A DNA stretch of 64,000 nt from Methyloligella sp. GL2 (GCF_013341275.1 NZ_CP054476.1:558001-622000); one strand, 5' to 3'. Counted from the first letter of the stretch, positions 36,939 to 47,591 are shown. Translations and numbers: made by a program. Notes: generated by a model not told the origin, from the sequence alone.

Positions 36939-39698
36939 ATGAATCACGACGCCAGTCAGTCTCCGGGTTCCCTCGAGTTCCCCGCAACACCGCCCGTGAT
37001 CACGGGCACCGGCGCCCATGAGGCGGCCGAGATCCTGTTCGGCCTTTTGGTGGAGGTGACCGGGCGGCATCAGCCGGAAGTGCAGGCGGTGTTGAAGGGC
37101 GGCGATGATTTCTCCTCGCTGTCGCCGGAGCTGATGTCCCGTGCGCTGCAGGCGCAAGGCATCTGGTTCCAGCTGCTTTCCATCGCCGAGCAGAACGCCA
37201 CGATGCGCCTCCGCCGCCATGTGGAGAAGACGCGCGGGCGCGATCAGCTGCGCGGCACGTTCGACAATGTGATCTCCGAGGCGGCGCGGGACGGCATCGA
37301 TGTCGCCGAGCTGCGGCATCTGCTGGACAGCTTGCGCATCCGCCCGGTGATCACCGCCCATCCGACCGAGGCCAAGCGCGTCACCGTGCTGGAGAAGCTC
37401 CGGCGCGTCTATCTGCTGCTGCGCGAGCTGGAGCTGTCGCGCTGGACGGAGCGGGAGCGGCGCGGGCTGATCGAGCAGCTGCGCGACCAGATCGAGCTGA
37501 TCTGGATGACCGGCGAGCTGCATCTGGAGAAGCCGACTGTCCCCAAGGAGGTCTCCTGGGGGCTGCATTTCTTCGACGAGACGATCTTCGACAAAGCGCC
37601 GGAGATGCTGAAGCTGCTGCAGTCCTCGCTGCAGCAGTATTATCCGCATGAGGCGTTCGAGGTGCCGGCCTTCTTCCAGTTCGGCTCCTGGATCGGCGGC
37701 GACCGCGACGGCAATCCCTTCGTCACCACCGAGGTGACGCGCACCACCTTGAAGGAGAATGCGCTCGCCGCCATGCGCCATTACCGGCTGCGGCTGAACG
37801 ATCTGGTGCGCATGCTCTCCATCAGCAAGCGCATCAACCCGATCTGGCAGCCTTTCGCCGAGGCGCTGAGGGCGGAGCTCGAGGCCAGCGGGGAGGCGGA
37901 CGAGATCACCGTGCGCAATCCGGGCGAGGCCTACCGGCAATATGTCACCTGCCTGCTGCGCAAGCTCGACGCCACCATCGAGAAGACCCAAGGCGGATCG
38001 CCGGACCATCCGGCCTATGCCAATGCCGACGAGTTGATCGCCGATCTGAAACTGCTGGAGCAGGCGCTGGTCGAGGCGAACTCCCCCGGCATCGCCGCCG
38101 ATATGGTGCGCCCGGTGCGCTATGCGGTGGAGATCTTCCGCTTCTCCACGGTACGGCTCGATCTTCGCGAGAACACCACCCGCACGACGGGTGCGCTGCA
38201 GGCGCTGTGGAAGCGGGAAAATCCGGACGAGGACGAGCCGCCGGCGCCCGATAGCGAAGCCTGGAAAGCCTGGATCATCGCCGAGCTGGGCAAGCCCTCC
38301 ACGGAGCGGAAGCCACTCGACGATCTGCCCGACGATGCGGCGGAGACCTTACGCATGCTGCGACTGGTCGCCGATATGCGCGAGGGGCTCGACCGCGAGG
38401 CGTTCGGCAGCTTCATCCTGTCGATGACCGGCTCGGTGGCCGATATTCTCGGCGTCTATCTCCTGGTCAAGGAGGCCGGCGTATTCCTCGACGACACCGC
38501 GACGGAGATCTGCACGCTCCCCGTGGTGCCGCTGTTCGAGACCATCGAGGATCTGCAGGCCGCGCCGGCGATCATGCGCGAGCTTTTGCAGGTGCCGCTG
38601 GTGCGCCGCTCCACCCGCTGGCAAGGCGGGGTGCAGGAGGTGATGATCGGCTATTCGGACTCCAACAAGGATGGCGGTTTCGTCGCCTCCAACTGGGAGC
38701 TGGCCCGGGCGCAGTCGCGCCTCACCAAAATCTCCGACGAGACCGGCGTCTCGATCGCCTTCTTCCATGGCCGGGGCGGCTCGGTCAGCCGCGGCGGCGC
38801 GCCGACGGGGCACGCCATCGCGGCGCAGCCTGCCGGCTCGATCCGCGGCCGGTTCCGGGTCACCGAGCAGGGCGAGGTGGTCTCGTTCAAATACGCCAAT
38901 AAGGGCACCGCGCTGTATCAGATGGAGCTTCTCGGCGCCTCGGTCTTCGCCCATGCGCTGAAATCGGAGCGGGAAGAGGCGCTGGTACCGCGGGGCGAGT
39001 TCGAGGACGCCATGGAGGCGCTTTCCGGCGCATCGCGGGCGGCCTATTCGAAATTCTTCAATCACCCCGACATGGTGACCTATTTCCAGGCGGCCAGCCC
39101 GCTGGAGGAGATTTCGCTGCTCAATATCGGCTCGCGTCCGTCGCGCCGCTTCGGCGCCAAGTCGTTGAGCGATCTGCGGGCGATCCCCTGGGTGTTCGCC
39201 TGGTCGCAGAACCGCCACGCCATCACCGGCTGGTACGGGGTGGGAAGCGGCATCAAGAGCTTCCTAGAGGTGCGCGGCGAGAGCGGGCTTAAGCTGCTCC
39301 GCCGCATGTTCGAAGATTCCCGTCTTTTCCGTCTCGTCATCGACGAGGTGGAGAAGATGCTGCTCGTCGTCGATCTGTCGGTGGCGCGGGGCTATGCCGG
39401 CCTGGTGGCCGACGAATCCGCGCGCGATGCGATCTTTTCGATGATCGAGCGGGAATACCGCCTGACCACAGAGATGGTCTTGCGGGTCAGCGGCGACGAT
39501 CAGATCGCCCAGCGTTTCCCGGATTTCTCCCGGGCGCTGAAAGACCGCCTGCCGACGATCAACGAAGTCAATCGCGAGCAGGTGGAGCTCTTGCGGCGCT
39601 TCCGCAGCGCCGAGACCGACGCAGAACGGGAACAGCTCAAAGTCCCGCTTCTGATGTCGATCAACTGTATTGCCGCTGGCCTTGGGGCCACGGGTTAA
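36939..39698 (+). CDS. ppc: Phosphoenolpyruvate carboxylase
   Basis: The 919-residue enzyme carboxylates PEP to oxaloacetate, the CO2-fixing step of the serine cycle. ITAHPTEAKRVTVLEKLRR, IGGDRDGNPFVT, VMIGYSDSNKDGGF, FHGRGGSVSRGGAPT and NIGSRPSRRFG are present, giving all catalytic regions. I start at ATG 36939 after GGGAGGATCC rather than ATG 36876. The last residues (NCIAAGLGATG) agree with the family C-terminus. mclA follows by 21 bases. Confidence 0.97.
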   Translation: MNHDASQSPGSLEFPATPPVITGTGAHEAAEILFGLLVEVTGRHQPEVQAVLKGGDDFSSLSPELMSRALQAQGIWFQLLSIAEQNATMRLRRHVEKTRGRDQLRGTFDNVISEAARDGIDVAELRHLLDSLRIRPVITAHPTEAKRVTVLEKLRRVYLLLRELELSRWTERERRGLIEQLRDQIELIWMTGELHLEKPTVPKEVSWGLHFFDETIFDKAPEMLKLLQSSLQQYYPHEAFEVPAFFQFGSWIGGDRDGNPFVTTEVTRTTLKENALAAMRHYRLRLNDLVRMLSISKRINPIWQPFAEALRAELEASGEADEITVRNPGEAYRQYVTCLLRKLDATIEKTQGGSPDHPAYANADELIADLKLLEQALVEANSPGIAADMVRPVRYAVEIFRFSTVRLDLRENTTRTTGALQALWKRENPDEDEPPAPDSEAWKAWIIAELGKPSTERKPLDDLPDDAAETLRMLRLVADMREGLDREAFGSFILSMTGSVADILGVYLLVKEAGVFLDDTATEICTLPVVPLFETIEDLQAAPAIMRELLQVPLVRRSTRWQGGVQEVMIGYSDSNKDGGFVASNWELARAQSRLTKISDETGVSIAFFHGRGGSVSRGGAPTGHAIAAQPAGSIRGRFRVTEQGEVVSFKYANKGTALYQMELLGASVFAHALKSEREEALVPRGEFEDAMEALSGASRAAYSKFFNHPDMVTYFQAASPLEEISLLNIGSRPSRRFGAKSLSDLRAIPWVFAWSQNRHAITGWYGVGSGIKSFLEVRGESGLKLLRRMFEDSRLFRLVIDEVEKMLLVVDLSVARGYAGLVADESARDAIFSMIEREYRLTTEMVLRVSGDDQIAQRFPDFSRALKDRLPTINEVNREQVELLRRFRSAETDAEREQLKVPLLMSINCIAAGLGATG

Positions 39699-39719
39699 TC
39701 TGCAAGGAAAGGACGTTTT

Positions 39720-40691
39720 ATGAGTTTCACCCTTATTCAGCAGGCGACGCCGAGACTTCATCGCTCGGAACTCGCCGTGCCGGGCTCCAATCCGTCGCTG
39801 TTCGAGAAGGCGGCGAAGTCGGCCGCCGACGTGATCTTCCTCGATGTCGAGGACGCCGTCGCACCGGACGACAAGGAGCAAGCCCGCAAGAACATCGTCG
39901 AGGCCCTGAACGATCTCGATTGGGGCAACAAGACCATGCTGATCCGCATCAATGGTCTGGACACGCATTACGCCTATCGCGACGTCATCGACGTGGTTGA
40001 GAAGTGCCCGCGTCTCGACATGGTGCTGATCCCCAAGGTCGGCGTGCCGGCCGACGTCTATGCCATCGACATGCTGATCTCGCAGTGCGAGCAGGCGGTC
40101 GGCCGCACCAATCCGGTCGGCATCGAGGTGCTGATCGAGACGGCGCTCGGCATGGCCAATGTTGAGGCCATCGCCCAGTCGTCGAAGCGTCTGGAAGCGA
40201 TGAGCTTCGGCGTTGCCGACTATGCCGCTTCGACCCGCGCGCGCACCGTCGGCATTGGCGGCCCGCACCCGGATTACGGCGTTCTGACCGACGCCGACGA
40301 TAGCGGCCACCGCGAGTATTACTGGGGCGACCCGTGGCACTTCGCCCTGTCGCGCATGATGATCGCTTGCCGCGCCTACGGCCTGCGTCCGATCGACGGT
40401 CCGTTCGGCGATTTCTCCGATCCGGACGGCTTCAAGGCCGCCGCCAAGCGCGCCGCGGTTCTGGGTTTCGAGGGCAAGTGGGCGATCCACCCCTCGCAGA
40501 TCGACCTTGCCAACGAGGTGTTCAGCCCCTCTGAGGAAGAGATCACCAAGGCCCAGCGCATCCTCGACGCCATGGAGCAGGCCAAGAAGGAAGGCAAGGG
40601 CGCGGTGTCTCTCGACGGCCGCCTGATCGACATCGCCTCGATCCGCCAGGCCCAGGCGCTGATCGACAAGGCCAACGCGATGAAGGGCTAA
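39720..40691 (+). CDS. mclA: L-malyl-CoA lyase
   Basis: The 323-residue CitE/HpcH-family lyase cleaves malyl-CoA to acetyl-CoA and glyoxylate, closing the serine cycle; in ethylmalonyl-CoA organisms it may also act on methylmalyl-CoA. SFTLIQQATPRLHRSELAVPGS, DVIFLDVEDAVAPDDKEQAR, GIEVLIETALGM and GKWAIHPSQIDLANEVFSP are typical. It ends with a clear terminator and is last in the block. Confidence 0.97.
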   Translation: MSFTLIQQATPRLHRSELAVPGSNPSLFEKAAKSAADVIFLDVEDAVAPDDKEQARKNIVEALNDLDWGNKTMLIRINGLDTHYAYRDVIDVVEKCPRLDMVLIPKVGVPADVYAIDMLISQCEQAVGRTNPVGIEVLIETALGMANVEAIAQSSKRLEAMSFGVADYAASTRARTVGIGGPHPDYGVLTDADDSGHREYYWGDPWHFALSRMMIACRAYGLRPIDGPFGDFSDPDGFKAAAKRAAVLGFEGKWAIHPSQIDLANEVFSPSEEEITKAQRILDAMEQAKKEGKGAVSLDGRLIDIASIRQAQALIDKANAMKG

Positions 40692-40719
40692 TCGCTCTTC
40701 TAAAGCTTTGCGACGATTA

Positions 40720-40749
40720 ACGGGCTGCCGGCAACGGCGGCCCGTTTTT
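40720..40749 (+). terminator. Intrinsic terminator of the serine-cycle block
   Basis: ACGGGCTGCCG-gcaa-CGGCGGCCCGT (40720-40745, one T-G pair) followed by TTTTC, ending in TTTG. An 11-bp stem with a T-run 29 bases after the mclA stop is the best intrinsic terminator in the window. Confidence 0.85.
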
Positions 40750-40780
40750 CTTTGTGTGTTTGGGGAGCGGGATGCGTCCG

Positions 40781-41986
40781 CTACTCGTGCCGCAGGGCTT
40801 CGATGGGGTCGAGCTGGGCGGCGCGGCGGGCCGGGAAATAGCCGAACACGATCCCGGTGAGGGCGGAGAAGCCGAACGAGATCACCACGATGCTCGGGTC
40901 CAGGACGAAGGGGATGTTCATCTGGATCGAGGTGAGCGCGGCGAGGCCGAGGCCGAGCACGATGCCGGCGATGCCGCCGAACAGGGAGAGCACCACCGCC
41001 TCGACCAGGAACTGCATCAGCACTTGCGATTCCTGCGCGCCGATGGCGAGGCGGATGCCGATCTCGCGGGTGCGCTCGGTGACCGAGACCAGCATGATGT
41101 TCATGATGCCGATGCCGCCGACCAGCAGGCTGACGCCGGCAACGGCGCCGAGCAGCGCGGTGAGCACGGCGGTGGTCGCGGTCTGGGTTTCGACGATCTG
41201 GGTCATGTCGGCGACGCCGAAATCGTCGTCTTCTCCCGGCGTGATGCCGCGCCGTTCCCGCATCAGCCGTTCGATATCGGCCTGCACCTTGGCGGTGTCG
41301 ACCCCGTCGCGGGCGGAGACGTTGATGCTGTCGATATCGGAGTTGCCGGAGATCCGGCGCTGATAGGTGCGCAGCGGCATCAAGACGACATCGTCCCGGT
41401 CGGTGCCGAAACCGGATTCGCCCTTCGGCTCAAGAAGCCCGATCACCTCGCAGGAGATATTGCTGACGCGGATGCGCTGGCCCATCGGGTTGGTAGAGCC
41501 GAACAGCTCCTCGCGCACGGTCTGCCCGATAATGCAGACCGCGCCGCCGCTTCTGACCTCTGCGGCGCTGAACGAGCGGCCGTCGGTCAGGCCCCAATCC
41601 TGGGTGATGAGATAGGCATCGTCGGTGCCGACGGTGCTCACGGTGCGGCTTTCGGAGCCGTAGATCACGGTGGCCGAGCCGCGGGACATCGGCGCGACGG
41701 CGCGGACGCCGCGGAGCTGCTCGCGCAGCGCTTCGATATCCCGTGCGTTGAAGGATTTGGCGTTGCTGCTGGCGCGGCCGGGGCCGAATTGGCCGGGGCG
41801 CACGAACAGCACGTTGCTGCCCAGCTTGGCCATCTGCTCTTTCACCTTCTCGGTGGTGCCGTTGCCGATGGTGACCATGGCGATGACGGCGGCCACGCCG
41901 ATGACGATGCCGAGCAGGGTCAGGAAGGAGCGCAGCGCGTTGCGCAAGATCGCCTGCACCGCCAGCTTCAAGGTCTCGTAGAACAT
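40781..41986 (-). CDS. ABC transporter permease, MacB/FtsX type
   Basis: The 401-residue permease has an N-terminal transmembrane segment (about 15-40), a large periplasmic MacB_PCD domain (about 45-240) and three C-terminal transmembrane helices (about 275-395). Motifs include LRSFLTLLGIVIGVAAVIAM, NIMLVSVTERTREIGIRLAIG and the end RRAAQLDPIEALRHE. It is separate from its ATPase, unlike the fused E. coli MacB. With the ATPase and MacA-like adaptor it forms a tripartite exporter; the substrate is unknown. Confidence 0.93.
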   Translation of the reverse strand: MFYETLKLAVQAILRNALRSFLTLLGIVIGVAAVIAMVTIGNGTTEKVKEQMAKLGSNVLFVRPGQFGPGRASSNAKSFNARDIEALREQLRGVRAVAPMSRGSATVIYGSESRTVSTVGTDDAYLITQDWGLTDGRSFSAAEVRSGGAVCIIGQTVREELFGSTNPMGQRIRVSNISCEVIGLLEPKGESGFGTDRDDVVLMPLRTYQRRISGNSDIDSINVSARDGVDTAKVQADIERLMRERRGITPGEDDDFGVADMTQIVETQTATTAVLTALLGAVAGVSLLVGGIGIMNIMLVSVTERTREIGIRLAIGAQESQVLMQFLVEAVVLSLFGGIAGIVLGLGLAALTSIQMNIPFVLDPSIVVISFGFSALTGIVFGYFPARRAAQLDPIEALRHE

Positions 41987-42714
41987 CAGGCCGCCTCCTC
42001 GCTGCGGGTGTCGCTGGCGATCCTGCCGTCGAGGAAATGCACGATCCGTCCGGCATATTCGGCCATGTCCGGCTCGTGGGTCACCATCACCACGGTGATG
42101 TGCTGCTCGCGGTTCAGCGCGACGAGAAGCTCCATGATCTCGACGCTCGATTTGGTGTCGAGATTGCCGGTGGGCTCGTCGGCGAGCAGCAGAGCCGGCT
42201 CGGTGACAATGGCGCGGGCGATGGCGACGCGCTGCTGCTGGCCGCCAGAAAGCTCGCCCGGCGTGTGCATGGCGCGCTCGGCGAGCCCGACCTTGGCCAG
42301 GGCTTGCAGGGCCAGGGGGCGGCGTTCGGCGTGGGGTATGCCGCGATAGATCAGCGGTAGCTCGACATTCTCCACCGCCGTGGTGCGGGCGAGCAGATTG
42401 AAGCCCTGAAACACGAAGCCGATATAGTGGCGCCGGAGCAGGGCGCGCTGCTGGCGGTCCAGGCGGGAGACTTCGACGCCGTCGAACAGATAGCTGCCGC
42501 TGGTGGGCTGATCCAGACAGCCGATGATGTTCATGGCGGTGGACTTGCCGGAGCCGGACGGCCCCATCACCGCAGCGAACTCGCCCTTGTCGATGCGCAG
42601 GCTGATCCCGTCGAGGGCATGCACGACGCCTTCGCCGTGGCCGTAGGTCTTGGTGATCCCGGTCAGCTCGATCAGGGCTTGCCGGGCCGGAGTGGGTTTC
42701 TCGCGCCGGGACAT
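41986..42714 (-). CDS. ABC transporter ATP-binding protein (MacB/LolD type)
   Basis: A 242-residue ATPase with Walker A GPSGSGKSTAMNIIG, GFVFQGFNLLARTTAVENVE, signature LSGGQQQRVAIARAI, Walker B LLLADEPTGNLDT and the switch His in MVTHEPD. The middle RRHYIGFVFQ block places it in the MacB/LolD group. Its TGA overlaps the permease ATG by one base, indicating coupling. macA-like adaptor is four bases upstream. Confidence 0.95.
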   Translation of the reverse strand: MSRREKPTPARQALIELTGITKTYGHGEGVVHALDGISLRIDKGEFAAVMGPSGSGKSTAMNIIGCLDQPTSGSYLFDGVEVSRLDRQQRALLRRHYIGFVFQGFNLLARTTAVENVELPLIYRGIPHAERRPLALQALAKVGLAERAMHTPGELSGGQQQRVAIARAIVTEPALLLADEPTGNLDTKSSVEIMELLVALNREQHITVVMVTHEPDMAEYAGRIVHFLDGRIASDTRSEEAA

Positions 42715-42718
42715 GGCC

Positions 42719-44023
42719 CTAGCCGTTCGTTGTGGCGTCGACGATGACCGCCTGTCCGGGTTCGATATCGCCCTTCACGACCTCGGTGCGCTTGCCGTCG
42801 GTTTTTCCGACGGTGATGGCGATCTCTTTAGGCACGCCGTTTTCCAGAACCCAGATCTGGCGTTCCGATCCGGTAGCGGGACCGGAGCTGCTTGCCCTGC
42901 GCAGCCGTGGCATGCCGGGCATCAGCTTCTCCAGAAAATTGCGCGTGTCTCCGCTCTCGCTTTCGGCGGGCGGGGTATAGCGCAAGGCGGCGTTGGGCAC
43001 GGTGACGGCGTCCTTCACCTCGGCGGTAATGATCTCGGCGGTGGCGGTCATGCCGGGCCGCAGCAGCAGGTCGCTATTGTCGGTGGTCAGCACCGCCTTA
43101 TAGGTGACCACGTCCTGCACCACCTCGGAGCCGAAGCGCAGCTCGCGGATCTCGGCTTGGAAGGTGCGGTTGGGATAGGCATCGACGGTGAAGGTCGCGG
43201 TCTGGCCTTCCTTCACGGTGCCGACATCGGCCTCGTCGACATCCACCTGGACCTCCATCTTGGCGAGATCCTCGGCGATGGTGAAGAGTGTCGGCGCCTG
43301 CAGCGAGGAGGCCACGGTCTGGCCCGGCTCGACATCGCGGCTCAGCACCACGCCGGTGACCGGCGAGCGGATCGCCGCTTTTTCCAGATTGGTCTCGTCC
43401 AGGGACAGATCGGCTTGCGCCGCCGAAACGTCGGCCTTGGCGCTTTCCAGCTCGGCGATCGCGCGCTTGTAGCTGGCATCGGCGGCTTCCAGATCCTGCG
43501 GCGTGCCGGCCTTGCGTTCGACCAGCTGCGCCTTGCGCTCGTATTCGAGCTTGGCTTCCAGCACGCTCGCCTCCGCTTCGGTGACCCTGGCCTTGGCGGC
43601 GAGCAGTTTTGCCCTGGAGCTGTCGACGGTGGCTTTGAGTTTGTCGGTGTCGAGGGTCGCCAGAAGCTGGCCCTTCTCGACGGCGCTGTTGTAGTCGACC
43701 TGGACGTCGCGGATGATGCCGGAGAGCTCGCTGGAGACCTCCACCTCGTTGGTCGGCTCGACCGTGCCGGTGGCGGTGACGGTCACGGTGATGTCGCTTT
43801 GGGTGGCCTGCTCGGTCTCGTAGCGTATGCCGTTGCCGGATCCGCCGAACCCGAAAAACAGATAGAGCAGAAGCGCCGCGGCGATCACCGCAGCGGTGAT
43901 CAGGGCGCCGCGGTTGCGGGCGAAAAACGTCGTCTTCTTGCCGATGCCGAGCACGGACTCGATATCGGTCTTCATCTTCTCCGGTTTCACCTGTTCGTTC
44001 ATCGGCGGCTCTGATCCTGCCAT
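42719..44023 (-). CDS. HlyD/MacA-family periplasmic adaptor subunit
   Basis: The 434-residue adaptor has a cytoplasmic N-terminus, one transmembrane anchor (about 48-66), a lipoyl/barrel-sandwich domain (VEVSSELSGIIRDVQVDYNSAV), a long coiled-coil hairpin (about 125-205), and membrane-proximal beta domains. It would link the ABC permease to an outer-membrane channel, which is not encoded here. An internal ATG at 44002 is a plausible alternative start. It heads the operon and faces away from the aldo/keto reductase gene. Confidence 0.92.
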   Translation of the reverse strand: MAGSEPPMNEQVKPEKMKTDIESVLGIGKKTTFFARNRGALITAAVIAAALLLYLFFGFGGSGNGIRYETEQATQSDITVTVTATGTVEPTNEVEVSSELSGIIRDVQVDYNSAVEKGQLLATLDTDKLKATVDSSRAKLLAAKARVTEAEASVLEAKLEYERKAQLVERKAGTPQDLEAADASYKRAIAELESAKADVSAAQADLSLDETNLEKAAIRSPVTGVVLSRDVEPGQTVASSLQAPTLFTIAEDLAKMEVQVDVDEADVGTVKEGQTATFTVDAYPNRTFQAEIRELRFGSEVVQDVVTYKAVLTTDNSDLLLRPGMTATAEIITAEVKDAVTVPNAALRYTPPAESESGDTRNFLEKLMPGMPRLRRASSSGPATGSERQIWVLENGVPKEIAITVGKTDGKRTEVVKGDIEPGQAVIVDATTNG

Positions 44024-45332
<1,309 letters not shown>

Positions 45333-45340
45333 GGGCGCGA

Positions 45341-45892
45341 CTACTCGGCGGCTGCGGCAGGCTTGTCCTTCTTGGCCCGCTCGATCGCCTCGGTGATCAG
45401 GCGCTTGGCCTCGCTGGCATCGCGCCAGCCGCCGACCTCGACCCATTTGCCCGGCTCCAGGTCCTTGTAGTGACCGAAGAAGTGCTGGATCTGATCCAGC
45501 AGGGTGGGCGGCATGTCGGTGTAGTTGAAGACGTTCTCGTAACGCTTGGTGAGCTTCGGCGTCGGCACGGCGATGATCTTCTCGTCCAGCCCGGAATCGT
45601 CCTCCATCATCAGAACGCCGATGGGGCGAACATTGATCACCGCGCCGGGAAAGATCGGGCGGGTGCTGGCGACCAGCACGTCGATGGGGTCGCCGTCGTC
45701 GGACAGGGTGTGGGGCACGAAGCCGTAATTTCCCGGATAGCGCATCGGGGTATAGAGAAACCGGTCGACGAACAGCGTGCCCGACTCCTTGTCCATCTCG
45801 TATTTGATCGGCTCGCCGCCGATCGGCACCTCGATGATGGTGTTGACGTCTTCGGGCGGATTATCGCCGATGTCGATCGCGTCGATGCGCAT
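45341..45892 (-). CDS. ppa: Inorganic pyrophosphatase
   Basis: The 183-residue family I enzyme hydrolyses pyrophosphate in the cytosol. [11 protein letters not shown]-like start, YKFDK-type Lys/Glu, [30 protein letters not shown] (metal-binding Asp cluster) and [15 protein letters not shown] are visible. The signature D-x-D-P-x-D-V is intact, so it should be active. Confidence 0.96.
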   Translation of the reverse strand: MRIDAIDIGDNPPEDVNTIIEVPIGGEPIKYEMDKESGTLFVDRFLYTPMRYPGNYGFVPHTLSDDGDPIDVLVASTRPIFPGAVINVRPIGVLMMEDDSGLDEKIIAVPTPKLTKRYENVFNYTDMPPTLLDQIQHFFGHYKDLEPGKWVEVGGWRDASEAKRLITEAIERAKKDKPAAAAE

Positions 45893-46116
45893 GAAGCTTC
45901 GCTCTCATAGTGTCTTGGTTTGAAAGGGGCGTACGCGCCGCATCCGGCGAATGCAAGGCGCTTCCCGCCCATCCCATTCTATTTTGGCGGAAACGCGGCG
46001 ATTTTGCACACCTCGGCCTTCGCCGCGCGGCCGCCAAACCCATCTTGTCACCGGCCCCCTGACATCGCCGACAATCGAAGCCGTCACCAAGGCTGCCGCA
46101 GAGAAGGTGAGGTTCG

Positions 46117-46989
46117 ATGGTCCGCGCCGCAAATTCCGACAGTGCCGCCTATCGCAAGGCGTTCGAGGCCTATCTGCGCTACGGCACGCCGATCGATCTT
46201 GCGACGATAGCCTCGGAGGCGGCCAAATCGTCGGCCAAGGCGGCGTCCGTCACCGAGCGGCATCCGACAACGCACTATATCTGGCGGACCCGGCGCGACG
46301 ACAGGGTACGGCCCTCGCATCGGGAAAATGAGGGCAAGGTCTTCGCCTGGGACGACCCGCCGCCGACCGGGCATCCGGGCGAGGCTTATGGCTGCCGCTG
46401 CTGGGCGGAGCCTTACATCCCCGTCGCCCAGGAGTTCTTCAAAATCACGATGCAGGATGTGGCTGACGAAGGCGCGCCTTGGGACAGCGACGACTTCGTC
46501 TATCACTATTTCTTCGGCGGCGGGCGCACCGTCACCTTGCGGGAAACAGGGCATTTGCGGGCGGTGGTCGCGGAATTCCAGCGCCAGGCGGGCGACGTCC
46601 CCACCAAGCTGCCGGGACAGATCGCAGATGAGGCGCGCAAGATCGGCGATGGCAGCTTTGGTGGGAAATTCGACAGGTCATACAACATGACCAGAATCGT
46701 CTTTAGCCTTGGCAGAACGAAAGTTAGCGGGCCGTTTCGGGGCACTGTGAAACGATTGCATCCTATGGTAGAATTTCGCGGTGCAATCAACTTCGAGCTG
46801 CGCGACGCGTTCCGTGATCCTCTAGATATTGATAGGGCCTTGCAAAAGATTGGCGCTATCGGCGCATTCCCCACAGAGCTACCGGCCTCTAAGCCATATC
46901 CCATCATTGATGATTGGACGGGAACATTCGAGGGAAGAGTGCATCTGGACCGGTCACAGAGCGGGTACCGCTACGAGCCTAGCGGATGA
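46117..46989 (+). CDS. MuF-type phage head domain fused to a C-terminal domain of foreign composition (toxin candidate)
   Basis: The 290-residue protein has a short helical N-terminus and a minimal SPP1 gp7/Mu F motif at about 45-105: THYIWRTRRDDRVRPSHREN, VFAWDDPPPTGHPGEAYGCR and CWAEPY. From about residue 190 the coding sequence drops from about 72% to about 50% G+C, with AT-rich codons. That C-terminal part (ending DDWTGTFEGRVHLDRSQSGY) matches nothing I recognise. No other phage gene is nearby. MuF domains with exchangeable toxin tails are known in temperate phages; this reading is inference. ATG 46117 has AAGGTGAGG upstream. It overlaps the next gene by four bases. Confidence 0.75.
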   Translation: MVRAANSDSAAYRKAFEAYLRYGTPIDLATIASEAAKSSAKAASVTERHPTTHYIWRTRRDDRVRPSHRENEGKVFAWDDPPPTGHPGEAYGCRCWAEPYIPVAQEFFKITMQDVADEGAPWDSDDFVYHYFFGGGRTVTLRETGHLRAVVAEFQRQAGDVPTKLPGQIADEARKIGDGSFGGKFDRSYNMTRIVFSLGRTKVSGPFRGTVKRLHPMVEFRGAINFELRDAFRDPLDIDRALQKIGAIGAFPTELPASKPYPIIDDWTGTFEGRVHLDRSQSGYRYEPSG

Positions 46990-47489
46990 TTATGCGGGTC
47001 TTGAAGTGGCTGCTGATCGGGGGCGTCGTTCTTGTAGGGCTTTGCTCGGCGTGGGTGATGTTTGTGCTCTACATGAGCAGAGGGGCCTGCGTGGTGCTGC
47101 CCAACGGCTATTTACTTGGATATGCAATGATTATCCCCTCAAACGCATACGCTTCCGACGACATGATCTTAAGAGACCCTGCAGGGAAGATCATTGTCCG
47201 TACAGACTACGATATTCTCTTGGAGCGCGTGCCGGGGAAGCCTAACCAGGTGAAGGTGATTTCTCGCGGCGGAAAAATGGAAATGGACGGTTCAGTGATG
47301 ATGCCGCTCGTTTGGAACGAAAGTGCCTTCGGTCATGACAGGCGGAAGTGGAATGAGCCCAGGGGAGAGGCACCAGGTTCATTGAGTATTTTTTATACGA
47401 GTTTTTGGGACGTCTACCTCGCTCTCCTGCCCAGCCCAAATATTAAAAAGGTCAGCTGCGGGACGCCCTGGTTCGATTGGGGCGAGTAG
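46986..47489 (+). CDS. Small membrane protein, candidate immunity partner
   Basis: A 167-residue product with one N-terminal transmembrane segment (about 5-29, WLLIGGVVLVGLCSAWVMFVL) and a polar remainder with two Cys residues (33 and 160). ATG 46986 overlaps the upstream TGA (ATGA), so it is translationally coupled to the MuF fusion. Its base composition (about 47-60% G+C) matches the fusion tail, not the flanking genes. Tight coupling and shared composition suggest a cognate immunity protein; no family is recognised. Confidence 0.7.
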   Translation: MIMRVLKWLLIGGVVLVGLCSAWVMFVLYMSRGACVVLPNGYLLGYAMIIPSNAYASDDMILRDPAGKIIVRTDYDILLERVPGKPNQVKVISRGGKMEMDGSVMMPLVWNESAFGHDRRKWNEPRGEAPGSLSIFYTSFWDVYLALLPSPNIKKVSCGTPWFDWGE

Positions 47490-47504
47490 GTTCCGCCTAA
47501 GGCC

Positions 47505-47579
47505 TGTAGCGCGCGTCGCGGATGCCGTTCTCGTCGATCAGATAGGGGCCTTCGGCGCGATAGACCCGGCGCATCTGAA
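47505..47579 (-). other. Short open frame, possible gene remnant
   Basis: In the 102-base gap a minus-strand frame reads MRRVYRAEGPYLIDENG and ends RYRP before a TAG. It has no clear ribosome site and begins in another frame than the neighbouring secreted protein. It may be a decayed gene end or a very small protein. Confidence 0.25.
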
Positions 47580-47591
47580 AGAAGGGCGGTC

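Noticed and set aside
40754-42349. 531-codon plus-strand open frame rich in Asp/Gly/His
   Set aside because: It is antisense to the MacB-like permease and ATPase and shows only a codon-mirror composition.
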